Program-made: the position numbers and the translations under genes
Notes under the pieces: model-generated
Told to the model about the DNA's origin: nothing
What the model saw: the letters and a program-made list of their open reading frames with translations, nothing else
Database searches by the model: none
Shown here: piece after piece, positions 51,194 through 58,402 of the stretch
How the letters are laid out: each line of letters opens with the position of its first letter
Numbering within the stretch: position 1 is the stretch's first letter
Origin: Streptomyces sp. NBRC 109706
Lineage (GTDB): Bacteria; Actinomycetota; Actinomycetes; Streptomycetales; Streptomycetaceae
Assembly (NCBI RefSeq): GCF_000974485.1
Contig: NZ_BBOM01000013.1
Location: forward strand, 62,001-126,000
DNA: 64,000 nucleotides
Direction of reading: 5' to 3'

Positions 51194-52036
51194 ATGGACA
51201 ATCTCGGGCACTTAGATATCCCGAACTGCCGCGTGCTGAGCAAGATCAGCCACCCGAAGCAACGAAATGACACCTGGCTCGTCCGCTGTGGCGGCCAGGA
51301 TGCGATAGCTAAGCGATATCGACTGCTGTCAACGCGTTCTGTGTCGGAGCTGTGCACATTCGAGTCGCAGCTCCGCTCGGGTGGGGTGCTCGCCCCAGAA
51401 CTCGTCTATCGCTCGACTCACGCGCCACTGGTCGTTCACAAGGCCGTGCCCGGACGTCACATCACGGATCCAACCGTTGACATGGTCACCGACTGCGCAC
51501 GGACGTTCGCGGCACAACTGCTGGCGTTACGCGGGACAAGGGCGAGCTGGGCCCCCACGCGGCCGAAAGGACTTCCCAGAAGAGGGCGTAGTGCTCTTGA
51601 GGCAGGCCCCGACCCGATCGTTCGAGCGCTGATCACCAACTCCTGGCAGGACATCGCCGACCGGGCGAGTGGGGTCCCGTCGGGTAGCCACGCCGACTGG
51701 CGTGCGGACAACCTGCTGTTCGCTGGCAACCGTCTCGTCGCAGTACTCGACTGGGAGGACCTGATCAGCGTGCCCGCCGCCGAAGCCGTCGGGTATGCCG
51801 CAGCGGCTCTGACCCACAGCTGGCGTGACGAGATCTATGCACCGGTGACGCTGGACCCTATCGAAGTCTTTCTGTCGTGTGCGACGGAGTGCGGGGTTCT
51901 CACACCCCAATCCATAGGTCAGGCCCGTGCCGCCGCCCTCTACTCGGCAGCCGTTCGCCTGGCTGAAGACCAAGCGCGCGGCGTGGCGGTTACCACCGGA
52001 CGTGAGCTGTGCAAGGCACTACGAGCCGCACCATGA
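51194..52036 (+). CDS. APH-like (aminoglycoside phosphotransferase/choline kinase fold) protein, first gene of the accessory cassette
   Basis: 280 residues from ATG 51194 (AAAGGGCAC upstream). Kinase-fold markers: HADWRADN with His166, Asp168 and Asn173, and metal-binding Asp in VLDWED. The N-lobe shows AIAKRY and LVVHKAVPG, but no strict glycine loop is visible, which is usual for this family. It may phosphorylate a small molecule or sugar. TTA codons at 51212-51214 and 51527-51529. Its stop overlaps the glycosyltransferase start (ATGA), so it is coupled to it. Confidence 0.75.
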   Translation: MDNLGHLDIPNCRVLSKISHPKQRNDTWLVRCGGQDAIAKRYRLLSTRSVSELCTFESQLRSGGVLAPELVYRSTHAPLVVHKAVPGRHITDPTVDMVTDCARTFAAQLLALRGTRASWAPTRPKGLPRRGRSALEAGPDPIVRALITNSWQDIADRASGVPSGSHADWRADNLLFAGNRLVAVLDWEDLISVPAAEAVGYAAAALTHSWRDEIYAPVTLDPIEVFLSCATECGVLTPQSIGQARAAALYSAAVRLAEDQARGVAVTTGRELCKALRAAP

Positions 52037-53085
52037 ACACGATTCGCGTGTTGCACATGCCCTCCCACCTCACCTATGTGGCCAAACTGGCGGGGGACTC
52101 GTTCCGTCCCGTCACACCGCCCAGGTCTCCATCCACGCGGGTGGCGGATCTGCTCGCCATGGGCGACTGGAGCTTCTTCGACGTTCTCCACCTCCACACG
52201 GTCGAGTTGACGTCACTGGGCGAGTTACGCGGCCTGGTCCACAGGCTCGGCCAGTCGGGCAAGCGGCTTGTGGTCACCGTGCATGATCTACGCCCCAACA
52301 TCGAAAGCGACCTGGCTGCTTTCCGTCTCAAGCTGGCGTTGGTCGTGGAACGCGCCACCGTGGTGCTGACCTTGACCAGTGCGGCCAGAGACGAACTGCG
52401 GTTTGTGGCTGGGCCCGGTCAAGCGGTGCGTGTCGCCCCCCATGGGCGAGCACTGGCAGAGGAAGCGATGCAGCCGAACCGCCTTCCCGCGGCGAGCGGG
52501 GGCTATGCGGTCTTCGGAGCCCTTCGCCCGAACAGGGATTTACTCTCGGTTGTCAGCGCCTGGCGGAACCTGCCGGCTCCTCGCCCGCGGTTGCGGCTGC
52601 TGCTGCGTTCCGTCAGCATGGACGACCGCACGCGGTATCGGAATCTGCTGGCATCCCTCGAACAAGTGGTTCGATCTGACACGAACTTTCAGTTGGATAT
52701 CGCACCTGAGATGGTGTCCGACCGTGCGCTCGTCGACTGGCTTGAAGGAACCCGAGCGCTGATCCTGCCCTATCGGTCGATCACACACTCCGGGCAGTTG
52801 GAGCTGGCCTGCGACCTTGGGCTTCCGGTTCTCGCGCCACACGAAGAAACGCTCCGCGATCAACTCCTCACTAACGGATGCGAGAATCATCCGGTGGCGT
52901 GGTACGCGTACGACGACCTGAGGACAACAGCCTTCGTCAGTCACCTGCAACGCGCGCTGACGCTCCCCTATCCCGCACAGGTTGACCAGATCCGCCTGCG
53001 CACTCTCCGCCCCATCGAACATCTTCGCCTCATCGAAACTCATGCCCAGGCCTACGGCCTGAGCCTGCCGCCTCCACCTGAATAG
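52033..53085 (+). CDS. GT-B fold glycosyltransferase (GT4-like)
   Basis: 350 residues. N-terminal domain contains DVLHLHTVE and LVVTVHDLRPNI; the C-terminal nucleotide-sugar domain contains GYAVFGALRPNRDLLSVV and LILPYRSITHSGQLELACDLGLPVLAP, matching the GT4 E-x7-E region in degenerate form. No signal peptide or membrane helix. TTA codons at 52225-52227 and 52540-52542. It is separated from the TrpRS gene by 9 bp. Confidence 0.78.
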   Translation: MNTIRVLHMPSHLTYVAKLAGDSFRPVTPPRSPSTRVADLLAMGDWSFFDVLHLHTVELTSLGELRGLVHRLGQSGKRLVVTVHDLRPNIESDLAAFRLKLALVVERATVVLTLTSAARDELRFVAGPGQAVRVAPHGRALAEEAMQPNRLPAASGGYAVFGALRPNRDLLSVVSAWRNLPAPRPRLRLLLRSVSMDDRTRYRNLLASLEQVVRSDTNFQLDIAPEMVSDRALVDWLEGTRALILPYRSITHSGQLELACDLGLPVLAPHEETLRDQLLTNGCENHPVAWYAYDDLRTTAFVSHLQRALTLPYPAQVDQIRLRTLRPIEHLRLIETHAQAYGLSLPPPPE

Positions 53086-53094
53086 GACATTGCC

Positions 53095-54117
53095 ATGGAA
53101 AAGGAAACACCAAAGATCTCGCTGACCGGGATCAAGCCGACCGGCGAACCCCACCTGGGTAATCTCATCGGGGCCATTCGTCCAGCGCTGAATCTCACCG
53201 AGCAGTACGATTCGATCTACTTCATCGCGGACTACCATGCTCTCACCAGCATTCGTGACCCGAAGCTGCTGCGGCACTACACACGCTCGGTGGCCGCGAC
53301 CTGGATGGCAGCGGGACTCGACCCCCAAGAGACCATCATCTACCGCCAGTCTGATATTCCGGAGATTTTCGAGCTGCACTGGGCTCTGTCCTGCGTAACC
53401 GCCAAGGGGCTCATGAACAGAGCGCACGCCTACAAAGCCGCACGGGACCAGAATGCCGCAGCAGGTAGGGATGATCTCGACGCCGGGGTCAACATGGGGC
53501 TGTACAACTACCCCGTACTGATGGCCGTTGACATCCTGATCATGGGGTCCGACGTTGTCCCGGTCGGCAAGGACCAACTGCAACACGTCGAGTACGCGGC
53601 TGATATCGCCGGAACATTCAACCATCTCTACGGGGACGCCTACGAATTCAAGATCCCACAGGCAGTCGTCCCGCAGGAGGACACCGGCCGAACATTGCCC
53701 GGCCTGGATGGCAGAAAGATGAGCAAGTCCTACGACAACACCATTCCACTATTCCTTCCGGAGGGAAAACTCAAGAAGCTGGTCCGTCGTATCCCGACAG
53801 ACAGCACCTCGGTTGAGGAACCGAAGGATCCTGACAGCTCCTCTGTTTTTCAGATCCTGGAACAGTTTGCCACTCCTGAGGTTATCGCCGACACTCGGAA
53901 GCGGCTGATGGCCGGAGGAGTCGGCTGGGGCGAGCTCAAGAACCAGCTCTTCGAGGTACTCAACGAAGAACTTACCCCCATGCGCGAGAGGTACAACGCT
54001 CTCATGGAGCCGGACAGCCAACTGGAAACAGTTCTCTCAGAAGGAGCAGAGAAAGCACGCGACCGAGCACAGAACCTGCTGGGTTCCGTCCGCTCTGCCA
54101 TCGGCATCAGCCGCTAA
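53095..54117 (+). CDS. Second-copy tryptophanyl-tRNA synthetase
   Basis: 340 residues, full length for bacterial TrpRS. HIGH equivalent PHLGN at 19-23, ADYHALT for tRNA/Trp site, NYPVLMAVDILIMGSDVVPVGKDQLQHVEYAADIA, and KMSKS at 208-212. Start ATG follows AGGACATTGCC. All catalytic motifs look intact, so it should charge tRNA-Trp. Within a specialised-metabolism-like cassette it is either a resistant copy protecting against a TrpRS inhibitor or a supplier of Trp-tRNA or Trp-AMP. No TTA codon was noticed. G+C content is lower than in neighbouring chromosome. Confidence 0.9.
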   Translation: MEKETPKISLTGIKPTGEPHLGNLIGAIRPALNLTEQYDSIYFIADYHALTSIRDPKLLRHYTRSVAATWMAAGLDPQETIIYRQSDIPEIFELHWALSCVTAKGLMNRAHAYKAARDQNAAAGRDDLDAGVNMGLYNYPVLMAVDILIMGSDVVPVGKDQLQHVEYAADIAGTFNHLYGDAYEFKIPQAVVPQEDTGRTLPGLDGRKMSKSYDNTIPLFLPEGKLKKLVRRIPTDSTSVEEPKDPDSSSVFQILEQFATPEVIADTRKRLMAGGVGWGELKNQLFEVLNEELTPMRERYNALMEPDSQLETVLSEGAEKARDRAQNLLGSVRSAIGISR

Positions 54118-54128
54118 GGGACAGTAAA

Positions 54129-55118
54129 GTGATCAACGAAGCGGCTGTCCGCGGTTTAGCCAGGGAGTTCTGTTCATTCCTGCGATCCCCCAGAGAAGAA
54201 TCAGACTCCCGATGGCAGTCCTCGGCGCGAGATATCGCTTCTTCCCCGGACATCGCAGCAGACGACCTACAGAAGCTGTGGAACGTCGTCCTCGCCTTTG
54301 ACGACACGCTTCACCAACATATTCACAGCCCTCTTCCGCTGTCCAGACCTGTGGTTATCGTGGCAGGAAGCGGTAAGGAGAGCTTCAAGACGTTCAATGT
54401 GAGCACGGCGGCAACCCTTCTCGCCGCCGCTTCCGGGGCATGCGTAATCAAAGGCGTGTCGGCATCCGTATCCGCCGTCTCAGGCTCTGCCGATGTGCTC
54501 ACCGCCCTGGGCATTCCATTTGTAACCAGTCCAGACATGATTCCGCGTGCACTGGACCGTCACGGGCTCGCGTTCGTCTCCTACTCGTCCTTCTGCCCTC
54601 AGTACGCGAAACGCTACGACGGTGTCTTCTCAACGCTGACACCGTTTAGCTTCTTCATGCCCCCCAGCGTCCTCGCTGTTCAGGCCGAGGCCTTTGTGTA
54701 CGGCATCGCGGACGCCCGGGTGGGCCTGACCGCACGAGCGGTGGCGACGGCTCGCCCGGATATTCCCCGTGGCACGGTCGTCTCCACCACCCTCGCGCCG
54801 GGAACGGTAATGGACGAGGGCGCACCCTATGGCCTCAATTACCGCGCCGATCTCGACAGGGAACGCATCACCGTCTCGATTGCCTCGCGGCCGACGGCGC
54901 CGGAGAGTTGGGGTGTCGCCGTCCGGCAGCGTGCCAGTCATACCGGCAACGCGGCGCGAATTACTGCGGCCCTGGCCCCCGATGGCTGCGAATCCAGCGC
55001 GCGCCTGGTGGAACACAACGCTGCTCTCATTCTGTGGGAGTACCACGGGCGCAGGTTGAGCCAGAGCCGACGCTTTGAAGAAGGTGCGCGCGACACGACT
55101 CGAAGGCCGAGCCGCTGA
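54129..55118 (+). CDS. TrpD-like (anthranilate phosphoribosyltransferase/nucleoside phosphorylase family) protein
   Basis: 329 residues from GTG 54129 (AAGGGACA upstream). It resembles anthranilate phosphoribosyltransferase: GSGKES (80-85) in the place of the PRPP-binding GTGGD, KTFNVSTAATLLAAASGACVIK (87-108) with NVST, SGSADVLTALG (118-128), VMDEG at the usual metal-binding DE, and GNAARITAAL plus EHNAALILW near the end. The GGD-type phosphate loop is changed to GKE, so substrate or chemistry may differ. TTA codon at 54156-54158. No other trp biosynthesis gene is nearby. Confidence 0.65.
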   Translation: MINEAAVRGLAREFCSFLRSPREESDSRWQSSARDIASSPDIAADDLQKLWNVVLAFDDTLHQHIHSPLPLSRPVVIVAGSGKESFKTFNVSTAATLLAAASGACVIKGVSASVSAVSGSADVLTALGIPFVTSPDMIPRALDRHGLAFVSYSSFCPQYAKRYDGVFSTLTPFSFFMPPSVLAVQAEAFVYGIADARVGLTARAVATARPDIPRGTVVSTTLAPGTVMDEGAPYGLNYRADLDRERITVSIASRPTAPESWGVAVRQRASHTGNAARITAALAPDGCESSARLVEHNAALILWEYHGRRLSQSRRFEEGARDTTRRPSR

Positions 55119-55162
55119 CCTTATGAGTCTGTTACGAGTCCCAGGAGAGAAACGGCAATCTC

Positions 55163-56155
55163 GTGTGTGCTGAGGCAGTCGAACCGTTGGTGAATCTACC
55201 CGCCGTCGAAGAGCGCCTTGGGACCCTCCGCACCCGTTTCTCCCATGCGGACGGGGCAGAATCGGTGCTGCGCCCCGGGGTCGAAGACCTGCACGTCGTC
55301 ACGGGCTTCGGCCCAACCAACGCACCCACCGCCGGAACTCTGTCCGTGATGATCGGAACCGTGGAGTTGCAGCGACGCCTGAACGTCCCTGTCACAGCTG
55401 TCATATCCGAGTTGGGCGCCTGGAACTCGCGCAACGTCGCATGGGCCCGGCTGGAGCAGGTACGTGACCAGATGCTGGAATTCCTGCGTGCGCTCGGGTT
55501 CGACGAGACCCAGGGGAGGCTCAGATCGCATGTGGATCTGGACAACCTCACACGGGCAGGAAAGATCGCCCGATTTCTTGGTCGGCGTGATTTCCTGGAG
55601 CACCGGGAGGAGCTACTCGAACTCTACGAAGATCATGGGCTGCTTGGCAGTGAAGTCGGGCTGACAGTCGATGCGCTGTACACGGTCGCCGATATTCTGG
55701 AACCGGCGGATCGAGGCCATCACCACGTTCTGATGATCTCGGGCCTGGAAGAGGCATATTTCACCGAGCTGGCCAGGCTGGTTGTCACACGGCAGAAGTC
55801 TTCCGGGAGTACATCCCTTAACTGGTCCACTAAAATCGGCGCCCTCTATTTTCGCGTCATCGAGGGCTTAGCTGGATACCCCAAGATGTCCAAGAGCATA
55901 CCGGACTCCGCGATTCATCTGGGCATGGAAGCCGATGTTCTTTCCGTCCGAATCACTAGCGAGTCACCGGCCGATCAGAGAGCCCTGATGAGCGCTATGG
56001 AACTCGCGAGCGGATGGGATCTGGAGACCCTGAACACGGCGCGGTACGCCTATCAACATCGCGACAAGAATCAGGCGGCATGGGGGAAGGCCAAGGAGCA
56101 CTACCTGACCACCTTCCTCACCTTTGCCGAACAGTGGCGCGCATGTGCTCGGTGA
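55163..56155 (+). CDS. Class I aminoacyl-tRNA synthetase-like protein (TrpRS/TyrRS-like), HIGH motif degenerate
   Basis: 330 residues from GTG 55163 (AGGAGAG 12 nt upstream). N-terminus VVTGFGPTNAPTAGTLSVM aligns with the TrpRS/TyrRS ATP site, but TAGT (56-59) replaces HIGH, so both histidines are absent. KMSKS is intact at 241-245. GRHHH-type His run in DRGHHHVLM and LEPADRG occupy the connective region. No separate anticodon domain is evident beyond about residue 300. It could adenylate an amino acid without tRNA transfer, or bind tRNA. TTA codon at 55868-55870. It overlaps the next gene by 13 bp. Confidence 0.7.
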   Translation: MCAEAVEPLVNLPAVEERLGTLRTRFSHADGAESVLRPGVEDLHVVTGFGPTNAPTAGTLSVMIGTVELQRRLNVPVTAVISELGAWNSRNVAWARLEQVRDQMLEFLRALGFDETQGRLRSHVDLDNLTRAGKIARFLGRRDFLEHREELLELYEDHGLLGSEVGLTVDALYTVADILEPADRGHHHVLMISGLEEAYFTELARLVVTRQKSSGSTSLNWSTKIGALYFRVIEGLAGYPKMSKSIPDSAIHLGMEADVLSVRITSESPADQRALMSAMELASGWDLETLNTARYAYQHRDKNQAAWGKAKEHYLTTFLTFAEQWRACAR

Positions 56156-57027
56156 GCGGACCAGGGCAACGCCGGCTGATCATCATCCTGGGCGCCAGTG
56201 GCAGGCTGGGGACGGCACTGCTTCCACATTTGCTGAACTTAGATGTGGATATCGTCGGCATCTGCCGCAAGCAGCCCACCGGGCCTTGTACACGTGCCCG
56301 GTGGCTGTTGGCAGACGTCGCAGATCACCAGAGAGCCAACCGGGCCGCAACCGAACTTGCACGACTCAGTACGGGATATCCCCAAACGGTGTTGATTGAT
56401 CTCTGTCTCGACCGATCATCCGTAACAGCCATGCGAGACTCGATCAAATCCGCAGCCCACTTTACGGACTTGCTGGCGGCAAGGGCTGTGAATCGGAGAC
56501 AGAGCCTCCTGATCGTCACCGCGAGTAGCACGTCGGTGCTGGCCCCCTGGGCTCTGCAGACCCCGTACGGGGTGGCGAAGCGGCGACAACTCCAGCACTA
56601 CGCGGCTTCTGGCGTCAACGGTTCCGCCCTGCTACTGCCCAAGTTGCGAACCGACGGCTCCGATGCCTGCCTGGGGTTGCCCACCTGGACCTACGAACTG
56701 GCGAGTCGGCAGATCACCGCGAGGCTTCAGTCGGATGCTGACAGTGACGCCTTCGTCGTCTATGTCCCAACTGTTCTGACCACACCGATGCCACGACGAC
56801 GCCGAAAGCTGTTCCTCACCATGCGAGATGTTGTGAGGTGGTGGGGCAAACGCGTTGGCCAACCCAACTCGCCGTTGGCCCACCGAAATGCGAGCCGCGC
56901 ACTACTGGATCTGCTTCCCCACCACGTGCGCCGACACGTTGACCATCACCTCGCGCCGCCCGGCCTGGTCCAGCGTCTTGCCACCCGTCACAACATAAGC
57001 GTCCGCCGGATGACGTCGCCCCCCTGA
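56143..57027 (+). CDS. Short-chain dehydrogenase/epimerase-like NAD(P)-binding protein
   Basis: 294 residues from ATG 56143; GTG 56152 (GTGA with the previous stop) is an alternative. Rossmann motif ILGASGRLG (15-23). TASSTS and YGVAK (Tyr142, Lys146) form the SDR-like YxxxK. The C-terminal third (RRRRKLFLTMRDVVRWWGKRV) is basic and lacks obvious domain signs. It could reduce or epimerise a sugar nucleotide made for the glycosyltransferase (inference). TTA codon at 56239-56241. It is the last gene of the cassette and converges on the RDD gene. Confidence 0.7.
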   Translation: MCSVSGPGQRRLIIILGASGRLGTALLPHLLNLDVDIVGICRKQPTGPCTRARWLLADVADHQRANRAATELARLSTGYPQTVLIDLCLDRSSVTAMRDSIKSAAHFTDLLAARAVNRRQSLLIVTASSTSVLAPWALQTPYGVAKRRQLQHYAASGVNGSALLLPKLRTDGSDACLGLPTWTYELASRQITARLQSDADSDAFVVYVPTVLTTPMPRRRRKLFLTMRDVVRWWGKRVGQPNSPLAHRNASRALLDLLPHHVRRHVDHHLAPPGLVQRLATRHNISVRRMTSPP

Positions 57028-57056
57028 GCCGAGAGCTCTGCCGCACTCCGGCCGGC

Positions 57057-57485
57057 TCAGGCGCGGTAGCCCGCCGGGTGGTAGATGCGGAGGTCGCGGC
57101 GGCGGACGGTGCGGAGGCCGTTGGCCTCGCCGACGCCGCCGCCGTCCTCCACCACGGCCATCAGGACGAGAGCCACATAGCCCATCAGCCAGCGCCCCAC
57201 CGACCGCCAGAATCCGGGCCGCCCCCCGTCGGCGGCCCGGACGACTCGGAGTCCCCACAGCAGCTTGCCGACGCTGGCGCGCAGCAGCCACATGCCGAGG
57301 ACGTGGTTGGCGAACGAGAAGGCCAGCGCGCAGCCGAAGAACGTCAGCACCTGGCCGGGGACCCCGAGACTGTCAGGTGCGACTGTCAGCACCCCGACGA
57401 ACCCGATCCCCAGGTTCACCAGCAGGTCGGTAATGGTCGTCAGTATCAGCCATCCCTCGCCGGCCTCCTGTGGTGCCACTGTCAT
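57057..57485 (-). CDS. RDD family membrane protein
   Basis: 142 residues from ATG 57485. Three or four hydrophobic segments and the RDD-family core GKLLWGLRVVRAADGGRPGFWRSVGRWL after helix 2. It is of uncertain function, with some family members proposed as Na+/H+ antiporters. DNA returns to normal high G+C here, so it marks the right boundary of the accessory block. Confidence 0.82.
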   Translation of the reverse strand: MTVAPQEAGEGWLILTTITDLLVNLGIGFVGVLTVAPDSLGVPGQVLTFFGCALAFSFANHVLGMWLLRASVGKLLWGLRVVRAADGGRPGFWRSVGRWLMGYVALVLMAVVEDGGGVGEANGLRTVRRRDLRIYHPAGYRA

Positions 57486-57601
57486 GCTCCGTTCCCCCGT
57501 ATCCGTTCGATGGAGGAAATCTACGAACTGGACGCCGTCGGTTGGGTGTTGACGGGGTCACGGAACCGCTACAGCGGCCGGGGGCCGTCCTTCGCCGGCC
57601 G

Positions 57602-58402
57602 TCAGCAGGGGGCGCGCCAGGCGTCCAGCTCCCAGTTCTTGGCCATGGAGCTGAGGCCGAGGCGGTCGGTCTCGGGGCAGAACTCCTCGGGGGGCAGCTC
57701 GTACTCGACGTGGAAGACCGGTTTGTCGGCCTCGATGAACGGGGTGAGGTGGTGGCATTCCGCGTAGGCGGCGCACTCCTCGTTGACCGCGAAGTCGAAG
57801 TCGTCGACGAGTTCGGGTATTTGGGGGAGGTCGTTCTTGAGGCCGACGGCCAGGCCGCGTTCGTGGGCCAGTTGGGCAACCATGCGGTTGAAGGTCAGTT
57901 GGTGCTCGGCGGTGAGGGGGAAGCCGGTTTCGTTGAGATGGCCGTCGAGGAGGTCGGGTTCGACGGCGTCGAAGCCCTTCTCCGCGCAGCGGTCGAAGCG
58001 GGCGGCGAGCAGCGGGCGGAGGGTGTCGGTGGCGCGGATGTCGAGCCAGCGTTCGCCGGGCCAGCCGTTGCCCTCGCCCAGCAGTTCCTCGGGGAACGCG
58101 TCCGCGTCGGGGCGGAAGTCCTCCCAGGCGCCGACGTTGACATAGCAGATGACCCGGATATCGCGTTCATGGAGCGTCGCGACATCGTCGGCGGTGGCCT
58201 CGAAGGCGTCGATGTCATAGACGTCGACGGGGAGTTGGAGGTCGAGCCGGCCGGTCAGCTGCCACTGCCAGTCGAGGCCGGCGGTAGGCCGCCAGCGGTC
58301 GGGCTCGGCCTCCGCGCCCTCCCGGTCGGCGGAACAGGACACCAACAGCAGCGCGGCGCCTCCGGCAAGCGCCACGCGGCGGACCGCCGTCAGTCGAACC
58401 AC
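57602..58402 (-). CDS. GH114-type (endo alpha-1,4-polygalactosaminidase) lipoprotein
   Basis: 266 residues from GTG 58402, overlapping the upstream ATPase stop by 13 bp. The signal peptide ends in lipobox LLLVSCS, so it is a lipoprotein. The catalytic-domain core includes WQWQLTGRLDLQLPVDVYDIDAFEA, ICYVNVGAWEDFRPD, DAVEPDLLDGH with acidic candidates, and GLKNDLPQIPELV. GH114/DUF297 enzymes cleave galactosamine polymers. It may hydrolyse a cell-surface or fungal/biofilm polysaccharide. Confidence 0.85.
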   Translation of the reverse strand: MVRLTAVRRVALAGGAALLLVSCSADREGAEAEPDRWRPTAGLDWQWQLTGRLDLQLPVDVYDIDAFEATADDVATLHERDIRVICYVNVGAWEDFRPDADAFPEELLGEGNGWPGERWLDIRATDTLRPLLAARFDRCAEKGFDAVEPDLLDGHLNETGFPLTAEHQLTFNRMVAQLAHERGLAVGLKNDLPQIPELVDDFDFAVNEECAAYAECHHLTPFIEADKPVFHVEYELPPEEFCPETDRLGLSSMAKNWELDAWRAPC

